Counted from the stretch's first letter, positions 7,162 through 16,564 are shown. The stretch is 29,995 nt of DNA from an uncultured Collinsella sp. (GCA_902494535.1 CABUTO010000030.1:1-29995); one strand, 5' to 3'. The notes: a model not told the origin generated them from the letters alone. Made by a program: numbers and translations.

Positions 7162-8613
7162 CTAGAAGCTGACATCGAAGCCAGCACCAGCGCCCTCTTC
7201 ATCGGTGGTCGGAACGCCCTTTGCCTTGTTGTAGGCAAAGATCAAGACGATCGGCACGATAAAGGCGATGAGATTACCAGCCACATACCACACGAGAGTC
7301 TCGGGCGTAACGATGAGCAGGCCAAGCACACCGGTCAGACCCTGACCGATGGCGCGCACCTCAAAGAACTTCACGAAGGCACCGCCGCAGCCTGCACCGA
7401 TGCATGCGCAGATGAACGGAATGATCGAATAGCGCATGTTTGCAGCGAAGATAGCGGGCTCGGAGATACCGACCAGCGTCGGAATAAAGGACGACATGCA
7501 GATGTTGCGCTCTTTGGAGTGCTTCTTGTGAATGAGGTACATGCCGATGGCGCCGCCGCCCTGGGCGATGATGGAGACCGACCAGATGGCCTGGATGTAG
7601 TTGAAGCCAGTCGTGGCAACGAGGTTTGCCTCGATACCCTGGATGAACTGATGCGTACCGGTAACGACGAGCGGCTGCAGGAACGCGGCGAAGACAAAGG
7701 CACCAAAGACGCCCATCCTGTTGTACAGGACATCGATTACGCCAGCGAGGACGTCGCCGATCAGGTTGCCGAGCGGGCCGAACACGGTGAACAGGGCAAC
7801 GTTAGCAAGAATCAGGGTAACGGTCGGGACAAAGACAAACGAGACGACCTCGGGGATGTACTTCTGGGCAATCTTTTCGACCTTGGCCATAAACCAGGCA
7901 GTCAGGATTGCAGGGAACACGCCGCCCTGGAAAGCAACCATGGGGATGGAGAGCGGACCGAAGTTCCAGTACTCAGCACCCGTCGGGTCCATAACGAACG
8001 TGTTACGGTTCATAAGACTCGGGTGAACCATGACGATACCGACGAGGATGCCCAGGATCGGGTTGCCGCCAAAACGCTTGACCGCGCTATACATAACCAG
8101 GACAGGCAGGTAGTCAAAGGTGGTGGCGATAATGGCAAAGAAGCTTGCGAGGTTCTTGAGGAACTCGCTGTGATCGGCGAGGCTGCCCTCCATGCCGAAG
8201 AGGCCGTTGGCAACGATCAGCGACTTAAGGCCGATGATGATTGCAGCGCCGACGAAGGCGGGAATGATGGGGATAAAGATGTCCGAGAATACCTTGAGGA
8301 CCGAGAAGAACTTGCCCTTCTTGTCCGCCTCGGCGCCCTTGACCTCGGAAGCGCTGATCTCCTTAACGCCCGTCAGAGCCATAAACTCATCGTAAACCTT
8401 GTTGACGGTACCGGTACCGAAGATGATCATGAGCTGGCCGCTGTTGTACAGCACGCCCTTGACGCCATCGATGTTCTCGAGCTCGGCCTTGTTGTATTTG
8501 CTCGTATCCTTGAGCACCAGACGCAGACGGGTCACGCAATGCGTGGCGCCCTCGATGTTCTCCAGTCCGCCGACGTTGTCGACGACTTGCTGGGACACTG
8601 CCTTGTAGTCCAT
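7162..8613 (-). CDS. scrA: PTS sucrose-type transporter subunit EIIBC
   Basis: Membrane sugar permease of the glucose/sucrose PTS superfamily. The N-terminal EIIB domain (about residues 1-85) has the phosphorylation motif GATHCVTRLR with Cys26; the EIIC domain (about 105-470) has some ten hydrophobic segments and the sugar-site motif GISEPAIFA. There is no EIIA domain, so phosphate must come from a separate EIIA(Glc)-like protein not in this window. ATG 8613 has AGAGG just upstream and is preferred over ATG 8625. Sucrose specificity is inferred from the adjacent sucrose hydrolase. It lies 45 nt after the GH32-like gene, in the same transcription unit. Confidence 0.93.
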   Translation of the reverse strand: MDYKAVSQQVVDNVGGLENIEGATHCVTRLRLVLKDTSKYNKAELENIDGVKGVLYNSGQLMIIFGTGTVNKVYDEFMALTGVKEISASEVKGAEADKKGKFFSVLKVFSDIFIPIIPAFVGAAIIIGLKSLIVANGLFGMEGSLADHSEFLKNLASFFAIIATTFDYLPVLVMYSAVKRFGGNPILGILVGIVMVHPSLMNRNTFVMDPTGAEYWNFGPLSIPMVAFQGGVFPAILTAWFMAKVEKIAQKYIPEVVSFVFVPTVTLILANVALFTVFGPLGNLIGDVLAGVIDVLYNRMGVFGAFVFAAFLQPLVVTGTHQFIQGIEANLVATTGFNYIQAIWSVSIIAQGGGAIGMYLIHKKHSKERNICMSSFIPTLVGISEPAIFAANMRYSIIPFICACIGAGCGGAFVKFFEVRAIGQGLTGVLGLLIVTPETLVWYVAGNLIAFIVPIVLIFAYNKAKGVPTTDEEGAGAGFDVSF

Positions 8614-8658
8614 GTTCCTCTCCATTCCTTTTCTAAATCATAAAACGGTTCGTTGCCG

Positions 8659-10041
8659 CTACAGAGACGCGATCGTTGCGTTTGCGCACTTGAGCGCACC
8701 GTCGGTGACGGTAAGCGCCACACCCTGGCCCTGCTTGTTGCAGAAGCGAGCGTTGAGCGCAACATCATCGACAAAGATGGTCGCGATATCGTCGTCAACG
8801 ACCAGGCGCACATGATGAGTGCCCTCGCCCTTAAAGAACAACGGACGCTCGAGGCCCATGTTGTTGACCTGGAACCACGGGTACTGGGGAGCCGGCGTGA
8901 ACTCGAGCTTGCCCTCGCGCAGGTTGGCGCGGAACTCATAGGCAAGACCGGTCTCGGCGTCCTCGGCGAACTTGACCGAGAAGCCGGCAGCGTTACCGCC
9001 GAGCTCAATGTCGGTATCGAGCAAGTAGGTGGAGCCGGCGTCTGCAGACAAAACCTGCTCGACCTTGCCCGACTCGCAGGAGAGCTCGAAGGCTTCGACA
9101 GCCTTGCCCTCGCCAAAGGCGCCGAGCATGCTGTCGGGAAGCTTGGTGCCGAGCGTTCCGTCGGCACGCTGAACGATCTCGAGGGGCATGAAGGTACCAC
9201 CCCACAGGTAAGAGCTGGGGTCGCCGCCCTCGTCACGCGTAGGAACCCAACCAAAGAGAACGCGACGCTCGCCATCGAATGCGGTGCGAGCGGCGTAGTA
9301 CGCGCGGCCGTCGAAGGAGTCGTCAGCGGGGGTAATCCAAGGACCGTTGATGGACTTGGACATGCGGTAACGGGTCTTGTTGCCGTCGCTGTACTCGGAA
9401 AAGACGAGGTACCACCAGTCGCCCATCTTAAAGAGATCAGGCATCTCAAACATGGTGTACAGGCCTGGGTTCCACCAGTCGCCCTGGAACTCCCAGTTGG
9501 TCAGATCCTTGGAGGTGAACTTGACCAGGCGGCCGGTCATCAGACGCTTGTCCTCGCCCACACGCGTGCCGAGGATGAGCATGTACTCTTCGTTCTCCTC
9601 ATCCCAAAGCACAAAGGGATCGCGCCAGTTGCGGTCATCGTAACCCTCCTGGGGCGGAAGCAGCGTCTCGGCGATGTTCTTCTCCCACTTGACGGCGTCG
9701 TCGCTCGTTGCGTGAAGAAGAACCTGCTTCATCAAACGTGCGCGGACCTTATCGCGATTGCAACCAGTGTAGAGCGCATGGTACTTGTCGCCCACCTTAA
9801 ACACCGTGCCGGCATAAATGTACTGGTCGACTTCCTCGTCGCCGCCGCGCTCAAGGCTCTCGCCAAAGTCCTTGTAGTTGACGAAATCCTTGGTCGTAGC
9901 GAGTGCCCAGCCAAACGGCTCTCCGAAAGGTTCGGGGTTACGCGTGTCACGCTGATGATAGAGATAGAACGTGCCGTCCTCGCCGTACGGCATGATGTCG
10001 CCTACCCAAATTCCCTCAGGCTGGTAATACACCTTGTGCAT
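8659..10041 (-). CDS. Divergent GH32-like glycoside hydrolase, first gene of the sucrose operon
   Basis: 460 residues without a signal peptide. It has a five-bladed propeller with GH32/GH43-clan signatures: WVGDIMPYGEDGTFYLYHQ at the position of WMNDPNG, WRDPF (Arg140-Asp141-Pro142) and FEMPDLF (Glu199). So the three acidic residues are kept, but the nucleophile motif is changed from NDPNG to GDIMP. The C-terminal ~150 residues form a beta-sandwich (LRLVVDDDIATIFVDDV). ATG 10041 with AAGGAAG 7 nt upstream is preferred over the GTG at 10059. It is transcribed first from the operator-covered promoter, so it belongs to the sucrose regulon; the natural substrate (another fructoside?) is unknown. 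Confidence 0.85.
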   Translation of the reverse strand: MHKVYYQPEGIWVGDIMPYGEDGTFYLYHQRDTRNPEPFGEPFGWALATTKDFVNYKDFGESLERGGDEEVDQYIYAGTVFKVGDKYHALYTGCNRDKVRARLMKQVLLHATSDDAVKWEKNIAETLLPPQEGYDDRNWRDPFVLWDEENEEYMLILGTRVGEDKRLMTGRLVKFTSKDLTNWEFQGDWWNPGLYTMFEMPDLFKMGDWWYLVFSEYSDGNKTRYRMSKSINGPWITPADDSFDGRAYYAARTAFDGERRVLFGWVPTRDEGGDPSSYLWGGTFMPLEIVQRADGTLGTKLPDSMLGAFGEGKAVEAFELSCESGKVEQVLSADAGSTYLLDTDIELGGNAAGFSVKFAEDAETGLAYEFRANLREGKLEFTPAPQYPWFQVNNMGLERPLFFKGEGTHHVRLVVDDDIATIFVDDVALNARFCNKQGQGVALTVTDGALKCANATIASL

Positions 10042-10083
10042 CCGAGACTTCCTTTCCACGACATACTAACTCGGTACAATGGC

Positions 10084-10112
10084 AAGATATGTCAATCGTT
10101 TTCATATGTCAA
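10084..10112 (-). promoter_or_regulatory. Promoter of the sucrose operon
   Basis: Minus strand: -35 TTGACA (10107-10112, a perfect match), 17-nt spacer, -10 TATCTT (10084-10089). Predicted start near 10077, about 36 nt before the ATG at 10041. The -35 and -10 regions are each part of a LacI-type operator copy. Confidence 0.75.
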
Positions 10113-10124
10113 ACGTTTTCATAT
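10087..10124. promoter_or_regulatory. Two tandem LacI-type operators on the sucrose promoter
   Basis: ATATGTCAATCGTTTTC (10087-10103) is followed directly by ATATGTCAAACGTTTTC (10104-10120), a 17-bp tandem repeat with one base changed. Each has the central CG expected for LacI-family sites. They cover the promoter, so binding should repress it. Confidence 0.8.
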
Positions 10125-10154
10125 CAATACGTCTTTTCGCAGTTCCAGTCGTCG

Positions 10155-10171
10155 GTAAACGGTTGACATAT
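10155..10171. promoter_or_regulatory. Third LacI-type operator, inverted
   Basis: GTAAACGGTTGACATAT; on the minus strand ATATGTCAACCGTTTAC, the same motif as the two tandem sites at 10087-10120 in opposite orientation. It is about 50 bp upstream of the promoter and could support looping or cooperative binding. Confidence 0.65.
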
Positions 10172-10224
10172 GCCGGCGAACGGTCATCAGAGGCGTTTGA
10201 GGAATTCTTTTGGCACAGGATGAA

Positions 10225-11235
10225 CTACGCGGTTTTGCCCTCAATGAGTTCAACGGGGAGCTTGATATTCGATTCGGGATTATCGCCGTTAATAAGAGCG
10301 ATGATGGATTGCGCCGCGAGCTCTCCGATGCGATCGATATCTTGACGTACGGTTGTTAAGTCAGGCATAAACGTCATAGTTCGGCGGGCACCATCCGCGC
10401 CCACGACCTTAATATCGTCTGGAGCGCTCAAGCCACGCTGCTTCATCACGTTGAGACAGATGGCCGCCATCGTATCGTCTCCCGCAAAGATGCCGTCAAT
10501 ATCGGGGTTCTCATCGAGGATCTTCGCAACGACCGCGCCCTTTTCGTCGTCGGGCTTAACGAACTCAACCTCACGGACAAGCGCGGACAAACCGGCCTGC
10601 TCAACAACATCGAGGTAGGCATCGGTACGCTTATTGGCAGGCATGCGCATGCGGCTATTGCTGCGCAGGCACAGGATACGCCTGCAGCCGTCATCAATCA
10701 GACGGCGCGTGGCGAGCTCGCCGATGCCATAGCTGTCACTTGCAATCTGGACAGAGCCCTCGCCAAGATCGCAGTCGATGCCAACCAGGCTCAAGCCCAT
10801 CTCGGCATATGCCTCAGCACCGATATTGAGGGAGTTGACGATTACGCCGTCGACCATATTGCGGCGGAGCATGTCGATATAGGAACGCTCAAGATCAGGT
10901 CGATTGGCGCTGTTGCACAGCAACATCTTAAAGCCGTTTTCCGCTAACGTGCGCTCGACCGCCTGCACAACCTGAGCATGGAACGGGCTGCTCACAAAGG
11001 GAACGATCATACCGATAAGATTCAGGCGACCGTTGAGCATGGCACGGGCGATATCGTTGGGCGTATAGTTGATGCGCTCCATCGCGGCATGGACCTTATC
11101 GCGGGTCTCTTGGCTAATATAGCCGCGATTATTAAGCACGCGAGATACCGTAGTAGGCGAAACCCCCGCCACCGCTGCAACTTCCTTGATGCCAGGCTTA
11201 GCAGAATCCTTAGAACGAGCGCCCTCGCGAGCCAT
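10225..11235 (-). CDS. LacI family transcriptional repressor (sucrose regulon)
   Basis: 336 residues. N-terminal HTH and hinge: IKEVAAVAGVSPTTVSRVLN, then NRGYISQETRDKV and YTPNDIARAMLNGR, followed by a periplasmic-binding-protein-like sensor domain starting LIGMIVPFVSSPFHAQ. ATG 11235 has GGAGG five nt upstream; the frame extends to 11256 but those starts lie on or before the Shine-Dalgarno sequence. It sits just upstream of the sucrose operon on the same strand. Operators of one motif occur both on that operon's promoter and on its own upstream region, so it most likely represses both. The inducer is presumably sucrose-6-phosphate or fructose (inference). Confidence 0.93.
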   Translation of the reverse strand: MAREGARSKDSAKPGIKEVAAVAGVSPTTVSRVLNNRGYISQETRDKVHAAMERINYTPNDIARAMLNGRLNLIGMIVPFVSSPFHAQVVQAVERTLAENGFKMLLCNSANRPDLERSYIDMLRRNMVDGVIVNSLNIGAEAYAEMGLSLVGIDCDLGEGSVQIASDSYGIGELATRRLIDDGCRRILCLRSNSRMRMPANKRTDAYLDVVEQAGLSALVREVEFVKPDDEKGAVVAKILDENPDIDGIFAGDDTMAAICLNVMKQRGLSAPDDIKVVGADGARRTMTFMPDLTTVRQDIDRIGELAAQSIIALINGDNPESNIKLPVELIEGKTA

Positions 11236-11253
11236 AGCACCCTCCCCCATCAA

Positions 11254-11274
11254 CATGTCATACGTTTACATACG
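11254..11274. promoter_or_regulatory. LacI-type operator upstream of the repressor gene
   Basis: CATGTCATACGTTTACATACG matches the motif at 10087-10171 (ATGTCAWWCGTTTWCATA). It overlaps the region where a -10 for the repressor gene would lie, so the repressor is probably autoregulated. Confidence 0.65.
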
Positions 11275-11388
11275 AACAAAGCATACCCCAACAAGAGCGG
11301 GAAGACGGTAACAGTACAAGTAAGTAAACGACTCATCCAAATAATTAGGAGAGTTCCGCCTAAAGGGTGACTCCAAAGGACCCCACAT

Positions 11389-11511
11389 GGCCGGTTTTGG
11401 GTTATTTTCCAAAACATCCCGCAGGACGCAAAGAGGCTCCGCCGCGCAACGCGCGCAGCGGAGCCTCTTTGCATGTCCGAGGACGTTTTGGGAAATAACC
11501 CAAAACCGGCC
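11389..11511. ncRNA. Long nested hairpin element, copy A (3' of grcA)
   Basis: Outer arms of 31 nt (11389-11419, 11481-11511) pair with two mismatches. Inside is a perfect 15-bp hairpin GCAAAGAGGCTCCGC / GCGGAGCCTCTTTGC (11428-11442, 11458-11472) with a further GCGC/GCGC apical stem. The unpaired flanks CCGCAGGAC and ATGTCCGAG are shared with copy B at 27726-27850. On the minus strand the inner hairpin ends in CUCUUUGC, so it can act as terminator of grcA, whose stop is 28 nt away. Weaker complementarity (AAAGGGT...ACTCC with GGAGT...ACCCTTT) extends outward to 11352-11540. Confidence 0.75.
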
Positions 11512-11538
11512 CCAGTAATCCTACAGGAGTTGAACCCT

Positions 11539-11790
11539 TTAGAACTTGTCGTGGAAGGTACGCGAAATGACCTCGTCCTGCTGCTCCTTGGTGAGCGTGT
11601 GGAAGTTCACGGCATAGCCGGAAACGCGGATGGTCAGCTGCGGATACTTCTCGGGGTGAGCCTGAGCGTCGAGCAGCGTCTCACGGTTGAAGACGTTGAT
11701 GTTCAGGTGGTGGCCACCCTTCTCGGCGTAAGCGTCGAGCATGTGGACCAGGTTATCGGCCTGAGTCTCGGAAACTTCAGAAACCTTCAT
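11539..11790 (-). CDS. grcA: Glycyl-radical subunit of pyruvate formate-lyase (GrcA-like, separate C-terminal domain)
   Basis: 83 residues equal to the very C-terminus of ordinary PFL: GGHHLNINVFNRETLLDA, HPEKYPQLTIRVSGYAV and LTKEQQDEVISRTF. Gly58 in RVSGYAV is the residue that carries the stable radical after activation by PflA. The start ATG 11790 has AAGGAG upstream; the frame continues to 11835 but without need. It is the second gene after pflB, 85 nt downstream on the same strand. Because that pflB lacks this domain, I read it as an obligate second chain of the enzyme, not as the repair factor GrcA/YfiD known from E. coli (127 residues, with full-length PFL). Domain identity is certain; the two-chain enzyme is inference. 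Confidence 0.93.
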   Translation of the reverse strand: MKVSEVSETQADNLVHMLDAYAEKGGHHLNINVFNRETLLDAQAHPEKYPQLTIRVSGYAVNFHTLTKEQQDEVISRTFHDKF

Positions 11791-11813
11791 AATGTGTCTC
11801 CTTCGATCGATAG

Positions 11814-11833
11814 GCGCCGGCCGAAACCGGCGC
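11814..11833 (-). promoter_or_regulatory. Intercistronic GC hairpin before grcA
   Basis: GCGCCGG-CCGAAA-CCGGCGC, a perfect 7-bp stem, between pflB and grcA. No U-tract. It lies about 10 nt before the grcA ribosome-binding site and may protect a processed grcA mRNA. Confidence 0.6.
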
Positions 11834-11850
11834 ACTAATCAGTAATCGTT

Positions 11851-11873
11851 ATTGTTAGTATAGCACTAACAAT
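11851..11873 (-). promoter_or_regulatory. Intercistronic AT hairpin right after pflB stop
   Basis: ATTGTTAGT-ATAGC-ACTAACAAT, perfect 9-bp stem with 5-nt loop, three nt beyond the pflB stop codon. Possible 3'-end stabiliser of the pflB message. Confidence 0.6.
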
Positions 11874-11875
11874 AG

Positions 11876-13927
<2,052 letters not shown>

Positions 13928-14047
13928 TGTGTAACCACGCTCCTAGTTACGTGTAATGCGGCGCTCTCTCACACCGCTGCTTATTGAATTCTTGAATGTT
14001 CGGCTTGCACTACCGGCTTCTTCCGTTCTTCACCACACGTTGGTGCA

Positions 14048-14063
14048 GGGAAAACGTTTATCC
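14048..14063. promoter_or_regulatory. LacI-family-like site in the pflB leader
   Basis: GGGAAAACGTTTATCC: central AAACGTTT palindrome with matching GG/CC ends. It resembles a catabolite-type LacI-family operator, but lies downstream of the candidate promoter. Weak evidence. Confidence 0.3.
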
Positions 14064-14156
14064 ACCTTGGAACTACAACCCAAAACCCAAGATTTCACCC
14101 GTTTGAGAAGGATAACATAGCGACCCTCTCCATCTGGGCTGTTATATGTTTCTTTT

Positions 14157-14184
14157 TTTATATCATAAGGGCGTTTTTTACAAA
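14157..14184 (-). promoter_or_regulatory. Candidate pflB promoter
   Basis: Minus strand: -35 TTTGTA (14179-14184), 16-nt spacer, -10 TATAAA (14157-14162), in a locally AT-rich stretch upstream of pflB. Other AT-rich choices exist, so this is tentative. Confidence 0.35.
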
Positions 14185-14321
14185 CCCGCAGGAAATGCGA
14201 GCGCGAACAACTACCGTTCACCGATTTGTATGTTATTTTTCCTTGCCTTTGTACGACCTTCGCTCTAGCTGTTATGCCAGCTTTAGCAGGGTAAAGTGTC
14301 CCAGAGACCCTACAGAAACTG

Positions 14322-14355
14322 CAGGGCGGCCGCGGGATCCCCCGTGGCCGCCCTG
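14322..14355 (-). terminator. Terminator of the kdgT unit
   Basis: CAGGGCGGCC / GGCCGCCCTG with further CGGG/CCCG pairing towards the loop. It lies about 40 nt beyond the permease stop codon. On the minus strand only short T runs follow (CAGTTTCTG), so efficiency is uncertain. Confidence 0.7.
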
Positions 14356-14393
14356 TGGCGTAGCTAGTTTTTAGCTTTGATTGCCGCTTGGCA

Positions 14394-15413
14394 TTAGGCG
14401 GCTGCGGCGGCCTTGTCGGTCGTTGCCTTGCTATCGCCGTTGCCCTGGCCCCCAAAATGCTTGTAGCACCAGCTGGTGACCAGCGGGGTCAAAATAGCCG
14501 TCACGATTGCGCAGGCAGCAACCTGTGCCGTAGCCGTCGCGAGCACGGCGCCACCGTACATGGCCCCATTGACGCTTGCCATGGCAGCAGGCGTGGCCAC
14601 ATTGGCTCCGGCGCAGCTTGAAATGGCCGCACCTGCGACACCCGTACCGCCCGTGAGCTTATCGACCGCGATGACGGGAATTGCAAAGACCACCGAGCAG
14701 ATCACGCCGAGCAGAATACCGGGAAGACCGCCATTAATGAGCTGGCCAAAGGTCATGGTCGAGCCCATGGCAAAGAAGACGAGCACGATGATGGCGGAAA
14801 GTGCCGGTGCCATCATCTTCTTAAAGCTGGGGAACAGGTTGCCCAGAATAATGCCGACGACGATCGGCAGGATGGCGCCCACGAGCGACCAGCCGATCGG
14901 AGCCTGACCGGCAGCGCCGAGCACGATCATCGTGACCGGAGGGCCGACAACCAGCGTGGTGATTGCGACGGCACCACGCTCGGCTTCGTTGCCCATGGTG
15001 CCCATCAGTCCAGCGTACATAGCGTTGTTGGCACCCGTGCAAGCGGCCAGCATCACCATGGCCGAGATACCAAACAAGTTGTCGTTGAATACATAAAGGA
15101 TGAGCAGCGACACGGCAACGACCACGATCTGCTTGACAGCAATGATAATGGCGCCGCGGGCAGCGGCGGCAGGAGCGCTCTTAAACGAAATCGTCGTACC
15201 GACGATGAGCAAAAAGGCGCCAACGAGCGGGCTTGCACCCTGCTGGGTCATGCCAAGCGTAAAGCTGCCGAGCGTTTTGAACAGGTCGGGGAATAGCGTG
15301 TTGAGCAGGCAGCCCAACAGAAGCGGCACCAAGATATTGGCACCCGGGATGGAGGACATCTTAAAGAACGGCTCCTTTGCCGCCGGCGCCTCCACCGCAG
15401 TCGATTCACTCAT
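14394..15413 (-). CDS. kdgT: 2-keto-3-deoxygluconate permease (KdgT family)
   Basis: 339-residue integral membrane protein with about ten hydrophobic helices, similar in order to E. coli KdgT: N-terminal SSIPGANILVPLLLGCLLNT, GPPVTMIVLGAAG, GAILPIVVGIILGN and DKLTGGTGVAGAA followed by SSCAGANVATPAA. Family role: proton-coupled uptake of 2-keto-3-deoxygluconate, an intermediate of pectin and uronate breakdown. ATG 15413 has AAGGAGA upstream; the frame extends to 15434 but is not needed. It is the second gene after a short-chain dehydrogenase (108-nt gap with a hairpin), an arrangement that suggests use of keto-sugar acids. No kdgK or kdgA is in the window. Confidence 0.88.
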   Translation of the reverse strand: MSESTAVEAPAAKEPFFKMSSIPGANILVPLLLGCLLNTLFPDLFKTLGSFTLGMTQQGASPLVGAFLLIVGTTISFKSAPAAAARGAIIIAVKQIVVVAVSLLILYVFNDNLFGISAMVMLAACTGANNAMYAGLMGTMGNEAERGAVAITTLVVGPPVTMIVLGAAGQAPIGWSLVGAILPIVVGIILGNLFPSFKKMMAPALSAIIVLVFFAMGSTMTFGQLINGGLPGILLGVICSVVFAIPVIAVDKLTGGTGVAGAAISSCAGANVATPAAMASVNGAMYGGAVLATATAQVAACAIVTAILTPLVTSWCYKHFGGQGNGDSKATTDKAAAAA

Positions 15414-15470
15414 ATATATCTCCTTTGGATGCATGCGAATCGTAGCCGCACGCGCCTATGTCAGAAAGAA

Positions 15471-15502
15471 GGCGACGGTCCCGAGTCGCAGGAGCCGTCG
15501 CC
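15471..15502 (-). promoter_or_regulatory. Intercistronic hairpin between dehydrogenase gene and kdgT
   Basis: GGCGACGG / CCGTCGCC (15471-15478, 15495-15502), perfect 8-bp stem with a 16-nt loop. It lies 3' of the dehydrogenase gene and 5' of kdgT; no U-tract, so probably processing or partial termination. Confidence 0.5.
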
Positions 15503-15521
15503 GAATAATCGTCGCGAGGTA

Positions 15522-16271
15522 TTACCCGTCCAGGACGATGCCGCCGTCGCAGTCACCGATCTCGCCGTTAACGAAGCTGGCGAGGTCGGAGGCAAAGAAG
15601 AGCACCATCTGCGCAGGCTCGCTGGCCTGGGCGGCGCGGCCCAGAGGAATACCGTTGATGATGCGCTGAGAGTTCTCGTCAGAGAGGATCGAGGTCATAT
15701 CGGTAAGCGTGAGCGACGGGCATACAGCGTTGCAGCGGACGCCGAACTTACCGCCTTCCTTGGCGACTGCCTTGGTTAGACCGTTGACGCCGGCCTTGGA
15801 GCTCGCGTAGGCCGCGGTGCCGAGCAGGCCGCCGCCGATCTTGCCGGCAACAGAGCTCACGTTGACGATAGTGCCGGCATGGGCCGCCTTAAAGTGCGGG
15901 TACACGGCATTCATCATGGTAAAGGTACCGTTGAGGTTGATGTCGATGGTGCGACGCCACTCGGTGTCATCGATCTCATCGAACTTCTTGGTGCTGATGA
16001 CGCCAGCGCAGTTGATCAGGATGTTGGTTTGCGGCAGGTCCGTAAAAATCTGCTCGACAGTCTCGCGCGCCTTGGGTGCATCGGCGACATCGAGCTGATA
16101 GAACTTGTTGCCCTCGCCAAGCTCGGCCACCGCGGCCTCGCCCTTAGCAGCGTTCCTTGCGATGAGCGCGACGTGTCCGCCGCCCGCGACGATGCCCTTG
16201 GCAATCTCGAGGCCAATGCCCTGAGTGCCGCCCGTGACAATCGCGGTCTTGCCCGTGAAGTCAAATGCCAT
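15522..16271 (-). CDS. Short-chain dehydrogenase/reductase, gluconate 5-dehydrogenase / KduD type
   Basis: 249-residue Rossmann-fold NAD(P)-dependent oxidoreductase. Cofactor motif TGGTQGIG near the N-terminus, NCAG, catalytic serine in VNVSSVAG and YASSK active-site Tyr-x3-Lys are all present. Overall it resembles the 2-deoxy-D-gluconate 3-dehydrogenase / gluconate 5-dehydrogenase group. Together with the KdgT permease downstream, a role in interconverting keto- and hydroxy-sugar acids is likely; the exact substrate cannot be read from sequence. ATG 16271 (MAFDFTGKTAIVTGG) is chosen because it begins the first beta-strand; the upstream extension is not family-like. Confidence 0.88.
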   Translation of the reverse strand: MAFDFTGKTAIVTGGTQGIGLEIAKGIVAGGGHVALIARNAAKGEAAVAELGEGNKFYQLDVADAPKARETVEQIFTDLPQTNILINCAGVISTKKFDEIDDTEWRRTIDINLNGTFTMMNAVYPHFKAAHAGTIVNVSSVAGKIGGGLLGTAAYASSKAGVNGLTKAVAKEGGKFGVRCNAVCPSLTLTDMTSILSDENSQRIINGIPLGRAAQASEPAQMVLFFASDLASFVNGEIGDCDGGIVLDG

Positions 16272-16397
16272 GACTCCATCCCCCTTTATGTAAGGTGTCT
16301 CCTTGCGGGAAGTTGGAGCATCGCACGTGGCGATTATATGAGTCCCAGTCGTCATGGTGGTGACAACCCCTCGCCTAACCGCGGGCATAATAGTTCT

Positions 16398-16411
16398 TTG
16401 AAACGTTACAA
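16398..16411. promoter_or_regulatory. CG-centred palindrome between dehydrogenase and MarR genes
   Basis: TTGAAACGTTACAA, a 14-bp palindrome with one mismatched pair, typical of LacI-family operators (KdgR-like regulators use such sites). It lies about 127 nt upstream of the dehydrogenase start and overlaps a rightward promoter candidate (TTGAAA, 17 nt, TATTTT) for the MarR gene. Confidence 0.45.
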
Positions 16412-16463
16412 TTATTGAATTATTTTAATTCTTTATACGCTCTTTATATTGCCTAGCGGCCAA

Positions 16464-16494
16464 GTAGATTTTTGGGACATGCCTAGAAATCTAC
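16464..16494. promoter_or_regulatory. Inverted repeat upstream of the MarR gene
   Basis: GTAGATTT / AAATCTAC (16464-16471, 16487-16494), perfect 8-bp arms, 15-bp spacer. Candidate MarR operator. Confidence 0.45.
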
Positions 16495-16527
16495 CGAATG
16501 GAATGCCTGGGCGGGGGTATCATCTTT

Positions 16528-16564
16528 CACCGAAAATAGTTTCTAGTGTTAGGGGTTTTCGGTG
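16528..16564. promoter_or_regulatory. Inverted repeat over the MarR start codon
   Basis: CACCGAAAA / TTTTCGGTG (16528-16536, 16556-16564), perfect 9-bp arms separated by 19 bp. The right arm contains the GTG start codon (16562) and the spacer contains the ribosome-binding site. It could be an operator, or in RNA a hairpin that hides the start. Confidence 0.55.

Larger units (their letters stand above)
13928..14393. other. pflB upstream region
   Basis: About 465 bases. It holds the kdgT terminator (14322-14355), a candidate pflB promoter (14157-14184) implying a leader of about 220 nt, and a LacI-type CG-centred site (14048-14063). It is AT-richer than the flanking genes around 14140-14250. 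I found no clear Rex or FNR site. Confidence 0.5.

Noticed and set aside
8653..10158. 501-codon + strand frame opposite the GH32-like gene
   Set aside because: Antisense shadow; it also runs through the sucrose promoter and operators.
11389..11511. Reading the long hairpin as a retron msr-msd or CRISPR-like repeat
   Set aside because: No reverse transcriptase or cas gene is nearby and there is no repeat-spacer array; terminator-type inner hairpin fits better.
14030..14455. 141-codon minus frame over the pflB leader and kdgT terminator
   Set aside because: It crosses a terminator hairpin and the kdgT 3' end in another frame; composition is not protein-like.
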